From contig UQVD01000005.1 of assembly GCA_900544385.1 (NCBI GenBank), positions 1-40,460 on the forward strand: DNA of 40,460 nucleotides, read 5' to 3'. The translations under genes and the position numbers were made by a program. Below the pieces are notes generated by a model, which saw only the letters and a program-made list of their open reading frames with translations, was not told the origin of the DNA and ran no database searches. Below are positions 1 through 8,132 of this stretch, in pieces. Position 1 is the stretch's first letter, and each line of letters opens with the position of its first letter. Origin of the DNA: an uncultured Collinsella sp. GTDB lineage: Bacteria > Actinomycetota > Coriobacteriia > Coriobacteriales > Coriobacteriaceae.

Positions 1-49
1 ACGAGATACTGATCGGTCTCGTGGGCTCGGAGATGTGTATAAGAGACAG
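1..49 (+). other. Illumina Nextera adapter (sequencing artefact)
   Basis: Positions 1-7 match the end of the P7 primer, 8-15 read as an 8-base index, 16-30 match the Nextera read-2 adapter stem and 31-49 match the 19-bp transposase mosaic end. Genomic sequence starts at 50. Translated in two frames it gives the artefact peptides MCIRDR and MYKRQ. It is not part of the genome. Confidence 0.97.
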
Positions 50-493
50 GGCTATAAGGTGCTCGACTGCGGCACCTACAGCCACACCCGTACGCACTAT
101 CCCATCTACGGTAAGGCCGTGGGCGAGGCTGTTGCCAGCGGCAAGGCCGACTTTGGCGTGGCCCTTTGCGGCACCGGCATCGGCATCACCAACGCCGTCA
201 ACAAGGTTCCCGGCGCCCGCTGCGCCCTGGTTCGCGACATGACCTCTGCCCTGTATGCCCGTCGCGAGCTCAACGCCAACATCGTGGGCTTTGGCGGTAA
301 GATCACCGGCGAGTTCCTGATGGCCGATATCATGCTTGCCTTCCTGGAGGAGCCCTACGAGAAGACCCCCGAGCACGATGCCCTGATTGCCAAGATCGAT
401 GCCTGCAATAAGGCCGACGCCGAGGCTCAGGCTGACCCGCACTTCTTTGACGAGTTCCTCGAGAAGTGGGACCGCGGCGAATACCACGACTAA
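50..493 (+). CDS. lacB: Galactose-6-phosphate isomerase subunit LacB, 5'-truncated
   Basis: With LacA, LacB interconverts galactose-6-phosphate and tagatose-6-phosphate in the cytoplasmic tagatose pathway. The frame enters at codon GGC (position 50), directly after the adapter, so about 25 N-terminal residues are missing. The remaining 147 residues carry the RpiB/LacAB hallmarks: HTRTHYPIYG, the CGTGIGI phosphate/active-site loop, NAVNKVPG, RDMTSALYARRELNANIVGFGGKITG, given here only as landmarks, and the family's C-terminus FLEKWDRGEYHD. The ATG at 35 lies in the adapter and is not a real start. lacC follows after 199 bp that hold a structured element. lacA is expected upstream, outside the window. 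A frameshifted paralogue lies at 8133-8552. Confidence 0.93.
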   Translation, partial: GYKVLDCGTYSHTRTHYPIYGKAVGEAVASGKADFGVALCGTGIGITNAVNKVPGARCALVRDMTSALYARRELNANIVGFGGKITGEFLMADIMLAFLEEPYEKTPEHDALIAKIDACNKADAEAQADPHFFDEFLEKWDRGEYHD

Positions 494-604
494 GGAGGTT
501 CCGGCGTTCTACCGAACGCCAGACCAGTCGACGCTGCGAAGCCATCTGGCGGGCGAGTTGCTCTGATAACACTTTTGCTTGCTGAGCTTGGGTGCTTCGT
601 TTTT
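494..604 (+). ncRNA. Structured 3' element, copy A (after lacB)
   Basis: It starts right after the lacB stop codon. A hairpin with a TACC loop (503-509 pairing with 514-520) is followed by TCGACGCTGC (528-537). A long-range stem then pairs 537-542 with 594-599 and runs into TTTTT at 600-604, as in an intrinsic terminator with a large loop. The hairpin plus TCGACGCTGC arrangement recurs after lacC and after the DAHP synthase gene. This is the most divergent copy: it lacks the CAATCTGACGTTCAA block of the other two. Whether it acts as a terminator, a processed 3' UTR or a small RNA is inference. Confidence 0.5.
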
Positions 605-692
605 GGCGGTACCCGGCATTCTGCAGCTTTTTAATTGACGGCTCGCGTTTCTGTGATGGGGCGCGGGCCGGTTTTCTAAACAGGAGTTCAAT

Positions 693-1628
693 ATGATTCT
701 GACCGTTACCATGAACCCGTCGATTGATACGCGCTATCAGCTCGACAAGCTGATCATCGACGATGTAAACCGCGTGACGCCCGAAAAGACCGCTGGCGGC
801 AAGGGCCTTAACGTGAGCCGTGTGCTGCTGCAGTTGGGCGACGATGTGCTCGCGACCGGTCTGCTCGGCGGCCACATGGGTGCCTATATGGCCGAGCTTA
901 TGGATGCCGACGGCGTCAAGAACGACTTTGTGCCCATCGCCGGTGAGACGCGCATTTGCCTGAATATTCTGCACGAGGGTAATCAGACCGAGCTTTTGGA
1001 GAGCGGCCCGCAGATCGCCCCGGCCGAGCTCGAGGCCTTTACGGCCAAATTCGCCGAGCTTGCAGCAAAGGCGGACGTTGTGACGCTTTCGGGCTCGCTG
1101 CCGCGTGGTGTCGATGCCGGCTACTATGCCGAGCTCGTCAAGATTGCCGAGGAGGCGGGCGCCAAGGTGCTGCTCGACACCTCGGGTGCATCGCTGGAGG
1201 CCGCGCTGGAGTCCGACGCTAAGCCTGAGCTCGTAAAGCCCAACCTGACCGAGATTAACGGCCTGCTGGGTACGTCCTTTACGACCGATGATGTCGATGC
1301 CCTGCGCGAGGCGCTTGCCGCCGATGACCGTTTTGCCGGTATCCCCTGGGTTGTCGTTTCGATGGGCGCTGCCGGTTCGGTGGGCTTCCATGAGGGCCGC
1401 GCGTTCCGCGCCAAGACGCCCGCGATTGCGGCTGTGAACGCGACGGGTTCCGGTGACTCGACCATTGCCGGTTTTGCGCATGCCATTGCTGCTGGTGCCG
1501 ACGACGTCACGGTGCTCAAGACCGCCAATACCTGCGGCAAGCTCAACGCCATGGATCCCAAGACCGGCCACCTGGTCATGGACCGCTGGGACGAGGTCTA
1601 TAACAGTGTTGAAGTAACGGAGCTGTAG
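693..1628 (+). CDS. lacC: Tagatose-6-phosphate kinase LacC
   Basis: A PfkB/ribokinase-fold sugar kinase that phosphorylates tagatose-6-phosphate to tagatose-1,6-bisphosphate with ATP. It has 311 residues, normal for LacC. The N-terminus MILTVTMNPSIDTRY and the TAGGKGLNVSRVL glycine motif form the sugar-binding lid region. VSMGAAGSVG lies in the nucleotide half, and ATGSGDST near residue 250-256 contains the catalytic base, Asp255 by counting. CAGGAG about 7 nt upstream supports the ATG at 693. It is co-oriented with lacB, and with LacAB and a class II aldolase would form a complete tagatose pathway. 1-Phosphofructokinase is a related alternative, but the LacB neighbour favours LacC. Confidence 0.9.
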   Translation: MILTVTMNPSIDTRYQLDKLIIDDVNRVTPEKTAGGKGLNVSRVLLQLGDDVLATGLLGGHMGAYMAELMDADGVKNDFVPIAGETRICLNILHEGNQTELLESGPQIAPAELEAFTAKFAELAAKADVVTLSGSLPRGVDAGYYAELVKIAEEAGAKVLLDTSGASLEAALESDAKPELVKPNLTEINGLLGTSFTTDDVDALREALAADDRFAGIPWVVVSMGAAGSVGFHEGRAFRAKTPAIAAVNATGSGDSTIAGFAHAIAAGADDVTVLKTANTCGKLNAMDPKTGHLVMDRWDEVYNSVEVTEL

Positions 1629-1770
1629 AGTTAAGGCGTTTTACCAAACGCCTTAACGGCTCGACGCTGCAAACGCCCCTAAGCGGCAATCTGACGTTCA
1701 ATCGTCGGGCATGACCAAAAGGTCAATGCCCTCCTCTTTCACGTCACCTTGCTCGCTTAGGGGCGTTTTC
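1629..1770 (+). ncRNA. Structured 3' element, copy B (after lacC)
   Basis: It starts two bases after the lacC stop. Hairpin 1 is a perfect 11-bp stem (1631-1641 with 1646-1656) with a TACC loop. TCGACGCTGC follows at 1661-1670. A perfect 14-bp long-range stem (1671-1684 with 1755-1768) encloses two inner hairpins: GACG/CGTC at 1693-1706, and 1707-1731 with GACCAAAAGGTC at its tip. CAATCTGACGTTCAA lies at 1687-1701. Together this gives a branched fold closed by a stem ending in TTTT. Blocks of the same sequence recur at 24010-24116 on the minus strand. Confidence 0.6.
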
Positions 1771-1809
1771 GCTGTCGTTGCCAAGACACCGGCGTTGCCT
1801 TGGTCGCAA

Positions 1810-1880
1810 GTAGTCATTGGGGACGCTCTTTAATGACTAGTCGTTTAAGAACGCCCCTTAAGAATGACCCCAATGACTAC
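1810..1880. repeat. Inverted-repeat element, GTAGTCATTGGGG family
   Basis: Perfect 13-bp inverted repeats (1810-1822 and 1868-1880) flank a centre with its own GACTAGTC palindrome. The outer motif GTAGTC(A/G)TTGGGGACG recurs in the hairpin at 23921-23954, so this looks like a dispersed intergenic palindrome. It sits between the convergent lacC and galT genes. Confidence 0.55.
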
Positions 1881-1884
1881 ACTC

Positions 1885-1923
1885 AAAAACGGCGCCCGCC
1901 GGCGATGTTGCCGGCGGGCGCCG
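1885..1923 (-). terminator. Intrinsic terminator of galKT
   Basis: A perfect 13-bp GC-rich stem (1890-1902 with 1911-1923) with an 8-nt loop. Read on the minus strand it is followed by TTTTT (complement of 1885-1889). It lies downstream of the galT stop. Confidence 0.85.
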
Positions 1924-1971
1924 TGGTCGTGTAGGCGCTATTTGTTAAGTGCGTTCGTTCGAGCTCGCGTG

Positions 1972-3600
1972 CTACAGCGAGTCGATAAAGCGCTGCTGGG
2001 CGGCGCGTCCTGCCTCGTCCCATTTAAAGACGCCGGCGTTGTCGAGCACGTGGCCAAACACCACGCCCACCTCCTCGTGCAGGATATCGATGGCGTTGTC
2101 GGTCGTAAGTTCATCGGCGCGGCGTGCAAAGACATCCTCGGCCCATGCGGCGTGGCTGCGGCAAAGGTCGTCGCCCTCGAGCGCGCCAGCAAGGTCGTAG
2201 CTGGCATCGGCCTTGGCGGCCAGCAGGTGCTCGCGGACGGCGCCGAGCTCGGGAACCAGGCGTGGCGGCAAAATGGCCAGGCCCATGACCTCGATCAGGC
2301 CGATGTTCTCCTTCTTAATGTGGTGGTACTCGGCATGCGGGTGGAATACGCCCAGCGGATGCTCGTCAGTCGTGATGTTGCAGCGAAGCGCCAGGTAGGC
2401 CTCGTAGATTTCGCCGCCGGCATTGCCGCGGGAGTCGACGCGGCGGATGACGGGCGTCACGGTGTTGTGCGCCACGCCATCGGCTGTGTGCGCGACGACG
2501 CCAACCGACTCATCGGTCCACTCGCGCCAGGCAAGGATAATCTTCTCGGCGGCGTCGAGCAGCTGGGCGCGGTCGTGCGAACGCAGTCGCAGCACCGAGA
2601 GCGGCCACTGCAACACGGTACCGCTGACCTGGTCAAAGCCGGGCACGCTAAACTGCGAGACCTCAGCGGCGTGCATCATGGGGAACTCGTGTGCGCCGCC
2701 CTGGAAGTGGTCGTGCGACAAGATCGAGCCGCCCACGATGGGCAGGTCGGCGTTGGAGCCAATAAAGTAGTGCGGGAACAGGTCCACAAAATCGAGCAGG
2801 CAGGTCAGACCCTTGCGGTCGACGTGCATCGGACGATGCTCGGAGCTCATAGCAATGCAGTGCTCGTTAAAGTACGCGTACGGGCTGTATTGGAAGCCCC
2901 AGCGCTCGCCGTCGAGCTTAATGGGGATAACGCGCAGGTTCTGACGGGCGGGATGGGCACCGCCGTCGGCTGCGGCGGAGCGTCCAGGGTAGCCCTCGTT
3001 CTCGATGCACAACTGACAGGCGGGATACTTCTCGCTCGTGTTTTTGGCGGCACCGGCCGCGGCAATATCGCGCGGGTCCTTCTCAGGCTTGGACAGGTTG
3101 ATGGTGATCTCCAGGTCGCCCCAGTTGGTGGGGGTGCTCCATTTGATATTGCGCGCGATGGCGGCGCGGCGCACGTAGCCGGCGTCGCAGCACAGACCGT
3201 AGAACCAGTCGGTCGCGGCGCGGGGCTCGTTGACGCCCATGCGGCCGTTGAACTCCTCGTTTACAACCGAAGGCCTCGGCATGAGCGCGCCCATGATGCG
3301 CATGGCGATGCGGTCGCGGCCCGATGCCGTGTCCTCGGCAGCGCCGTTGGCAACGGCAGCCTCGGAAAGCGCGGCAAGCGTGCCTTCAAGGTCAAAGTCG
3401 GGCAGGGTATCGGGGTGCAAGAGCGAGAGTTTCTCGACCTGGAGCGCCCAGGCCATGTCGAGCGCCGGGCCCGTGGCGCCGATGCACTCCAAAATGGTGT
3501 TGTAGGCCCAGATGCGGTCGTCCTGTCCGATCATCGATCGGTGGATAGCGTACTCGATCAGGTTCTGCGCAGCCTCGCGCACGTCAGTCATTACAGCCAT
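1972..3600 (-). CDS. galT: Galactose-1-phosphate uridylyltransferase, class II GalT
   Basis: Transfers UMP from UDP-glucose to galactose-1-phosphate in the Leloir pathway. At 542 residues it has the length of the Firmicutes-type (class II) GalT, not the roughly 350-aa E. coli type. Diagnostic segments are ILSHDHFQGG with the histidine region, and HHIKKENIGLIEVMGLAIL in the C-terminal half. The ATG at 3600 is preceded by AAGGGGG on the minus strand; the in-frame ATG at 3591 overlaps the galK stop as TAATG. Either start implies translational coupling to galK. The operon ends at the terminator at 1885-1923. No epimerase gene (galE) is in the window. Confidence 0.93.
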   Translation of the reverse strand: MAVMTDVREAAQNLIEYAIHRSMIGQDDRIWAYNTILECIGATGPALDMAWALQVEKLSLLHPDTLPDFDLEGTLAALSEAAVANGAAEDTASGRDRIAMRIMGALMPRPSVVNEEFNGRMGVNEPRAATDWFYGLCCDAGYVRRAAIARNIKWSTPTNWGDLEITINLSKPEKDPRDIAAAGAAKNTSEKYPACQLCIENEGYPGRSAAADGGAHPARQNLRVIPIKLDGERWGFQYSPYAYFNEHCIAMSSEHRPMHVDRKGLTCLLDFVDLFPHYFIGSNADLPIVGGSILSHDHFQGGAHEFPMMHAAEVSQFSVPGFDQVSGTVLQWPLSVLRLRSHDRAQLLDAAEKIILAWREWTDESVGVVAHTADGVAHNTVTPVIRRVDSRGNAGGEIYEAYLALRCNITTDEHPLGVFHPHAEYHHIKKENIGLIEVMGLAILPPRLVPELGAVREHLLAAKADASYDLAGALEGDDLCRSHAAWAEDVFARRADELTTDNAIDILHEEVGVVFGHVLDNAGVFKWDEAGRAAQQRFIDSL

Positions 3601-4796
3601 GCCGCGTAAGCCCCCTTGTCAGAAATTGCGTAGTGGCGGGCAGAGCCCTCGCCCAGCCAGCCGTTCATCTTGGCGATGAAGGTGTCGACCAGGTCGAGCG
3701 GCACGAAGGCCTGGATGGTGCCACCAAAGCCGCCACCGTGGATACGGACGGCGCCTCGGCCGTCGAGGACATGCTCGGCCAGTGCCAAGGCGTACATGGA
3801 AGGCTGCTCGGAGCCCAGCTTGGCAACGACATTCTGCAGGTACATGGCAGAGCTGGCGCCGGACTCGCGCGTCAGGACCAGGAACTGGTCGATGTCGCCG
3901 GCGTTGAGCGCTGCCCAGCGCTTGTCGACCAGGCCGTTTTCGTACCAGTAGTGAACGGCGCGCAGGCAGGCACGGTCGCCCAGCTTGGCGCGCAGCTCGG
4001 GGAGTTTGGCGTCAAAGTCCGCCACGTTTACCTCGCACAGGCGCGCCTTGCCAAACTCGGCGGCGACGTCCTGCATCTCGCGCGGAACGGCGGCGTAGTC
4101 GTCGGTAGCTGCCACATGGTCGGCACCGACCTTAACGAGCACGAGCGCATAGCCGTGATCCTCAAAGTTGAGCTCGAGCTTCTGGGTTTTAGGCTGAGCC
4201 TGGTCCTCAAAGTCCATGTAGGCAAGGCCGCCCAGGCACACAGCGGCCTGGTCCATCAGACCGCAGGGCTTGCCATAGTAGTTGTTCTCGGTGCGCTGGC
4301 TCATCTGGGCGAGTGCGACGGGCTCGATGGCGGGTGCGCCCCAGAGCGTCTCCATGGCGCGACCGTATGCCGCCTCGACAGCAGCGGAGCTCGAAAGGCC
4401 GCCGCCCGAGGGGACGGAGCAGGTGAAGGCGAAGTCGAAGCCCTGGGGCTCAACACCAAGCGCTGCGATCTCGTGGGCCATGCCGCGGACGAGGCTCGCG
4501 GACGTGCCCTTCTCGGACTCCTGAACGTCTAGCGTGTCGAGCGCGATCTCAAACGTGGGATAGCCCTCGTCGGCAACGCGAACCTTGTTGGAATCGGTTG
4601 CCACGGCGATGCCGTCGACAGCGACATCGAGCGAGCCGGCGATGACGTGGCCACCCTCGTGGTCGGTGTGGTTGCCGCTGATCTCGGAACGGCCGGGCGC
4701 GTGTATGTAGAGCACCTGGCGGTCGCCGATGGGGCCAAACTCCTCCTCAAATAGCTTGGTGAGCGTGGCGAATGTCTTTTCGTCGGGGGTGGTCAT
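3591..4796 (-). CDS. galK: Galactokinase
   Basis: Phosphorylates galactose to galactose-1-phosphate; a GHMP-family kinase of 401 residues. The galactokinase signature appears as PGRSEISGNHTDHEGG near residues 34-49, with Ser-Glu where many family members have Val-Asn. The ATP loop is PSGGGLSSSAA and the C-terminal GHMP glycine motif is HGGGFGGT. The ATG at 4796 has AAGGAAAGGA just upstream on the minus strand; an open frame extends further 5' but has no better site. First gene of galKT, divergent from a LacI-family regulator with shared operator-like sites. Confidence 0.93.
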   Translation of the reverse strand: MTTPDEKTFATLTKLFEEEFGPIGDRQVLYIHAPGRSEISGNHTDHEGGHVIAGSLDVAVDGIAVATDSNKVRVADEGYPTFEIALDTLDVQESEKGTSASLVRGMAHEIAALGVEPQGFDFAFTCSVPSGGGLSSSAAVEAAYGRAMETLWGAPAIEPVALAQMSQRTENNYYGKPCGLMDQAAVCLGGLAYMDFEDQAQPKTQKLELNFEDHGYALVLVKVGADHVAATDDYAAVPREMQDVAAEFGKARLCEVNVADFDAKLPELRAKLGDRACLRAVHYWYENGLVDKRWAALNAGDIDQFLVLTRESGASSAMYLQNVVAKLGSEQPSMYALALAEHVLDGRGAVRIHGGGFGGTIQAFVPLDLVDTFIAKMNGWLGEGSARHYAISDKGAYAAWL

Positions 4797-4835
4797 GGGA
4801 GTCCTTTCCTTGGCGCGCACGGATGAGTTTGCGTC

Positions 4836-5040
4836 GTTATGAGTACGTTAACAACTTGAAGCGGCATGAACCAAGCGTTCACGATACCGCACGTTACGGG
4901 CTATGTTAACGTACTCATAACACAACGCTTGTCACTTTTTGAGAATCTGGTAATCGGTAGAAATACGGCCGTGAACGGTACTGCCGTATGGACTTATAAA
5001 GCAGAAGAGATGCAGATAGAAAAAGTAGAGTACGTTAACA
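4836..5040. promoter_or_regulatory. gal control region with three operator-like repeats
   Basis: An 18-bp motif at 4836-4853 recurs as its exact reverse complement at 4904-4921, with centres 68 bp apart. A third, partial copy (GAGTACGTTAACA) lies at 5028-5040. Each full copy has an outer GTTA...TAAC dyad typical of a dimeric repressor site. The position between galKT and a LacI-family gene suggests DNA-looping repression plus autoregulation; this is inference. The 337-bp gap holds no other gene. Confidence 0.65.
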
Positions 5041-5133
5041 TGCGTCCGACGATAGCGGGCCTCGGCGCGGGGTGTATTTCTGTCCGGGCCGGCATGCACG
5101 CTATTCAGATCTCGCAAGGGTGAAGGTGATCCT

Positions 5134-6165
5134 GTGGCAAGGCGTCCGTCCAACGATACCAGTTCGCGTCCGGTCTCCATGGCCGACGTCGCCCGCGCTG
5201 CTGGCGTTTCGCAGCAGACGGTTTCGCGCGTCGCCAACGGCTTGCCCAACGTTAACGAGCAGACGCGCCAGCGCGTGCAGGCCGCTATGCAAAAGCTCGG
5301 CTTTCGTCCGAGTTATGCCGGTCGCTCGCTGCGCGACGGCCGTTATCATTCGGTCGGCCTGTGCGTCAACGATGTCACCAAGTTCGGCAACCTCTCAATG
5401 ATCGACGGCATCGCCAGCGCTGCTCGCGAGCATAATTGCGCCATCACGCTGGTCGAGATGTCCAAGACCGAGGAGTTTTCGCTTGCCGAGGCCACGCGTC
5501 GTATGGCCGCATTGCCGGTGGACGGCATCATCATCGGTATGAGTCGCATGGCGCCCGATTTTGAGACGTTTGATCCACTGCCGGGCATTGGCACGGTCAT
5601 CGTTACCATGTACGCGCACCCGCGGGTGACCACGGTCGATTCCGACCATTACGGCTGCTCGCTATTGCTTATGGATCACCTGTTTGAGCTAGGGCACGAG
5701 CAGATTCGCTATATTGGCGGCCCGTCATTCTCGGTCGACGAGCAATTTCGTCGCGCCGGTTGGCAGGATGCACTCGAGCGTAAACACATCGAGCCGGCAG
5801 AGCCGCTCGAGGGCGACTGGTCTGCCAACAGCGGCTACGAGGCCGGCAGGTACCTGGCCGAGCACGATCGCACCATGACGGCGATTTACGCGGCAAACGA
5901 CCAGATGGCAAATGGCGCGATTGCAGCGCTGCGCGATAGCGGTCTGCGCGTGCCCGAGGACGTGAGCGTGGTGGGCGTCGACGATTCGCTCGATGATTTT
6001 GTGGCACACAACGAGCTCACGACCGTTCGATTCGATTTGCATCAGCGTGGACGCGAGGTGTTCGAGCACGCGGTTCCCAAGGCGGGGGCAACGGACAAAA
6101 CCGTTGCCATTCGTATTCCCGGCCAGCTTATCGTTCGACATACCACGGCAGCTCCGCGCACATAG
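5134..6165 (+). CDS. LacI/GalR-family transcriptional regulator
   Basis: 343 residues with the standard layout. The N-terminal LacI helix-turn-helix is MADVARAAGVSQQTVSRVANG (about residues 17-37). A hinge helix follows near residue 60 (SLRDGRYHSVG marks the start of the sugar-binding core), then a periplasmic-binding-protein-like effector domain to the end (AIYAANDQMANGA, VPEDVSVVGVDD). The start is GTG at 5134 with AAGGTGA upstream. It is divergent from galKT and surrounded by repeated operator-like motifs, so it is most likely the repressor of galKT and of itself. The effector, galactose or a phosphorylated derivative, cannot be read from sequence. Confidence 0.9.
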   Translation: MARRPSNDTSSRPVSMADVARAAGVSQQTVSRVANGLPNVNEQTRQRVQAAMQKLGFRPSYAGRSLRDGRYHSVGLCVNDVTKFGNLSMIDGIASAAREHNCAITLVEMSKTEEFSLAEATRRMAALPVDGIIIGMSRMAPDFETFDPLPGIGTVIVTMYAHPRVTTVDSDHYGCSLLLMDHLFELGHEQIRYIGGPSFSVDEQFRRAGWQDALERKHIEPAEPLEGDWSANSGYEAGRYLAEHDRTMTAIYAANDQMANGAIAALRDSGLRVPEDVSVVGVDDSLDDFVAHNELTTVRFDLHQRGREVFEHAVPKAGATDKTVAIRIPGQLIVRHTTAAPRT

Positions 6166-6251
6166 TTTTTGCAGGTCAATGGCGATATATTCCGCCTCAA
6201 TAACAATCGATAAGGATGCCGGCAGATAGCTGTGGCTATGAAGACGAGTGC

Positions 6252-6278
6252 TATGATAGACGGGCTCTTTTGTCTATC
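6252..6278 (+). promoter_or_regulatory. Possible promoter/operator of the flavodiiron gene
   Basis: TATGAT at 6252-6257 could be a -10 box. It overlaps a perfect 7-bp inverted repeat, GATAGAC (6255-6261) with GTCTATC (6272-6278). The ribosome-binding site TAGGAGG follows directly. No clear -35 box is seen. Confidence 0.3.
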
Positions 6279-6294
6279 TAGGAGGCTTTGCCTG

Positions 6295-7455
6295 ATGGAG
6301 ATCACCAAGGATATCCGCTACATTGGCGTCGACGATCACGACATTGACCTGTTCGAGGGCCAGTACGACGTGTCCGAGAACGGTATGGCATACAACAGCT
6401 ACGTTATCTTGGGCGATAAAATCGCTGTCGCCGATTCGGTCGACGCTGGCTTTGTCGACGAGTGGCTCGGCAACCTCGAGGCCGTGCTCGATGGCCGTAC
6501 GCCCGACTATCTGGTTGTCCATCACATGGAGCCCGATCACTCTGCTGGCATCGCCGCCTTTATGGAGCGCTATCCCCAGGCGCAGATCGTGGCGAGCATG
6601 GGCGCTTTCCGCATGATGGTCAACTACTTTGGCACCGACTTCCCCGAGCGCAAGATGGTCGTCAAAGATGGCGACGTGCTCGACCTGGGCGGCCACAGCC
6701 TGACGTTTGTCGGTGCTCCCAACGTGCACTGGCCCGAGGTGCTCTTCTCCTACGAGTCCACCGACAAGGTGCTCTTTAGCGCCGACGGCTTTGGCAAGTT
6801 TGGCGCCAACGACATCGAGGATCCGGAAGGGTGGGCTTGCGAGGCGCGCCGCTACTACTTTGGCATCGTCGGCAAGTTCGGCAAGTTCGTGCAGGCCGTC
6901 CTCAAGAAGGCCGCAGACCTGGACATCCAGATCATCTGCCCGCTCCACGGCCCCGTGCTGACCGAGAACCTGGGCTACTACCTCGACACCTATAACACCT
7001 GGTCGAGCTATCAGCCCGAGGACGAGGGCATCACGATTGCCTATGCGAGTGTGTATGGGCATCTGAAGGCTGCCGTTGAGGAGCTTGCATCTGCGCTTGA
7101 GGCTCGCGGCCAGAAGGTTTCCGTCTTTGACCTGGCTCGCGACGATATGGCCGAGGCTGTTGAGGATGCGTTCCGCTACGACCGCCTGGTGCTCGCTTCC
7201 ATCACCTATCAGGGCGAGATCTTCCCGTTCATGAGCACCTTTATCCACACGCTTGCCGAGCACGCCTATCAGAACCGTACGGTGGCACTCGTTGAGGCCG
7301 GCTCCTGGGCGCCCGCTGCCGCCAAGGTTATGACCAAGGAGCTCGAGGGCATGAAGGACATCACCTTGGCGCAGAACAAGGTGACCGTGCTGGGCTCGCT
7401 CAACGACGCCTCGCGCGCTCAGATTGAGACTCTCGCCGACGAGCTTTCCAAGTAG
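6295..7455 (+). CDS. Flavodiiron protein (FprA-type O2/NO reductase)
   Basis: A cytoplasmic enzyme that reduces O2 to water or NO to N2O to protect anaerobes. 386 residues with a metallo-beta-lactamase-like diiron domain (1 to about 245) and a C-terminal flavodoxin domain (about 246-386). Diiron ligands by counting: His77, Glu79, Asp81 and His82 in HHMEPDHSAG, His145 (APNVHWPEV), Asp164 (FSADGFGKFG) and His218 (CPLHGP). No rubredoxin or flavin-reductase extension is present, so electrons must come from a separate partner. The ATG at 6295 has TAGGAGG 10 bases upstream; the longer frame from 6232 lacks a ribosome-binding site. A strong terminator follows, so it is probably monocistronic. Confidence 0.93.
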   Translation: MEITKDIRYIGVDDHDIDLFEGQYDVSENGMAYNSYVILGDKIAVADSVDAGFVDEWLGNLEAVLDGRTPDYLVVHHMEPDHSAGIAAFMERYPQAQIVASMGAFRMMVNYFGTDFPERKMVVKDGDVLDLGGHSLTFVGAPNVHWPEVLFSYESTDKVLFSADGFGKFGANDIEDPEGWACEARRYYFGIVGKFGKFVQAVLKKAADLDIQIICPLHGPVLTENLGYYLDTYNTWSSYQPEDEGITIAYASVYGHLKAAVEELASALEARGQKVSVFDLARDDMAEAVEDAFRYDRLVLASITYQGEIFPFMSTFIHTLAEHAYQNRTVALVEAGSWAPAAAKVMTKELEGMKDITLAQNKVTVLGSLNDASRAQIETLADELSK

Positions 7456-7480
7456 CGACACGTTCGCTTTTGACGCACAG

Positions 7481-7520
7481 CCACCACAAAGGGGACAGGC
7501 ACCTTTGTGGTGGTTTTTGT
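7481..7520 (+). terminator. Intrinsic terminator after the flavodiiron gene
   Basis: A perfect 12-bp stem (7481-7492 with 7502-7513) followed by TTTTTGTTT. The loop contains GGGGACAGG, a string seen again at 25258-25266. Confidence 0.85.
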
Positions 7521-8131
7521 TTAAGCGCCGGCGATGATGAGTGCTGGACGTGCGCCGTCGGCGGTCTTGGCGATTGAGGTGGCGACGGCGCCTTCGGGGT
7601 CTCGGTCCATCACGATGGCGTCGACATCGGTCAGCTCGGCAAAACGGTACATGCCGCGTCCGTTGACCTTACTGGCGTCCATGAGGGCGACGCTTTGATG
7701 GGCTGCGGCGATCATAGCCGTTTTGGTCTCGGCCATCTGCGGAAAGTCGGTCGTAAAGCCGCAGCCGGGAACAAAAGCGCCAGGGCACATGACGGCCAGA
7801 TCGGCATGGACCATTTGGAGCGCCTGCATGGTAAGTGGACCGTACAGATAACGATGGCCTTTGCGCAGCGCCCCGCCCAGCATGACGACATCGACCGAGG
7901 GTAGGCTCTCGTCGATGAAGTCGGCGATGGTGATGTCGGCAGTGATGACCGTGATGCCGGAGCGCAGGTCGAGCGTGCGCACGAACTCGAGCGCCGTGGT
8001 GCCCGAGTCGACGAGCAGCGTGTCGCCGTCATTGACGAGCTCGATGGCGCTTTGCGCGATGGCCTGCTTGGCGGCGACGTTGACATTGATGCGGCGATCC
8101 TGCGTGGAGACGGTCAGGCGCTTGTGAAGCG
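7521..8131 (-). pseudogene. DeoR-family regulator fragment (LacR-like, C-terminal part)
   Basis: The minus-strand frame encodes about 203 residues of a DeoR-family sugar-phosphate regulator: the DeoR C-terminal sensor domain (DSGTTALEFVRTL, ITADITIADF, MLGGALRKGHRYLYGPL) to a normal C-terminus. The winged helix-turn-helix and the start codon are missing: at 8131/8132 the sequence switches abruptly into a lacB remnant on the other strand. Positions 7840-8131 are identical to 15424-15715 in the intact paralogue, while the last ~105 residues are clearly divergent (roughly 60% identical by eye). It cannot bind DNA as encoded. Confidence 0.85.
7840..8131. repeat. 292-bp perfect repeat, copy 1
   Basis: Base-for-base identical to 15424-15715 in the same orientation (offset 7584). 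Divergence is immediate on both sides. It lies within the sensor domain of the two DeoR-family genes. This indicates recent gene conversion, recombination, or an assembly join. Confidence 0.85.
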
Positions 8132-8132
8132 G

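Noticed and set aside
35..49. Start codon of lacB at 35 and the overlapping frame at 21
   Set aside because: Both begin inside the sequencing adapter; MYKRQ and MCIRDR are known artefact peptides.
1864..3609. Long plus-strand frame antisense to galT (581 codons)
   Set aside because: High-GC mirror frame; galT on the minus strand has all family motifs.
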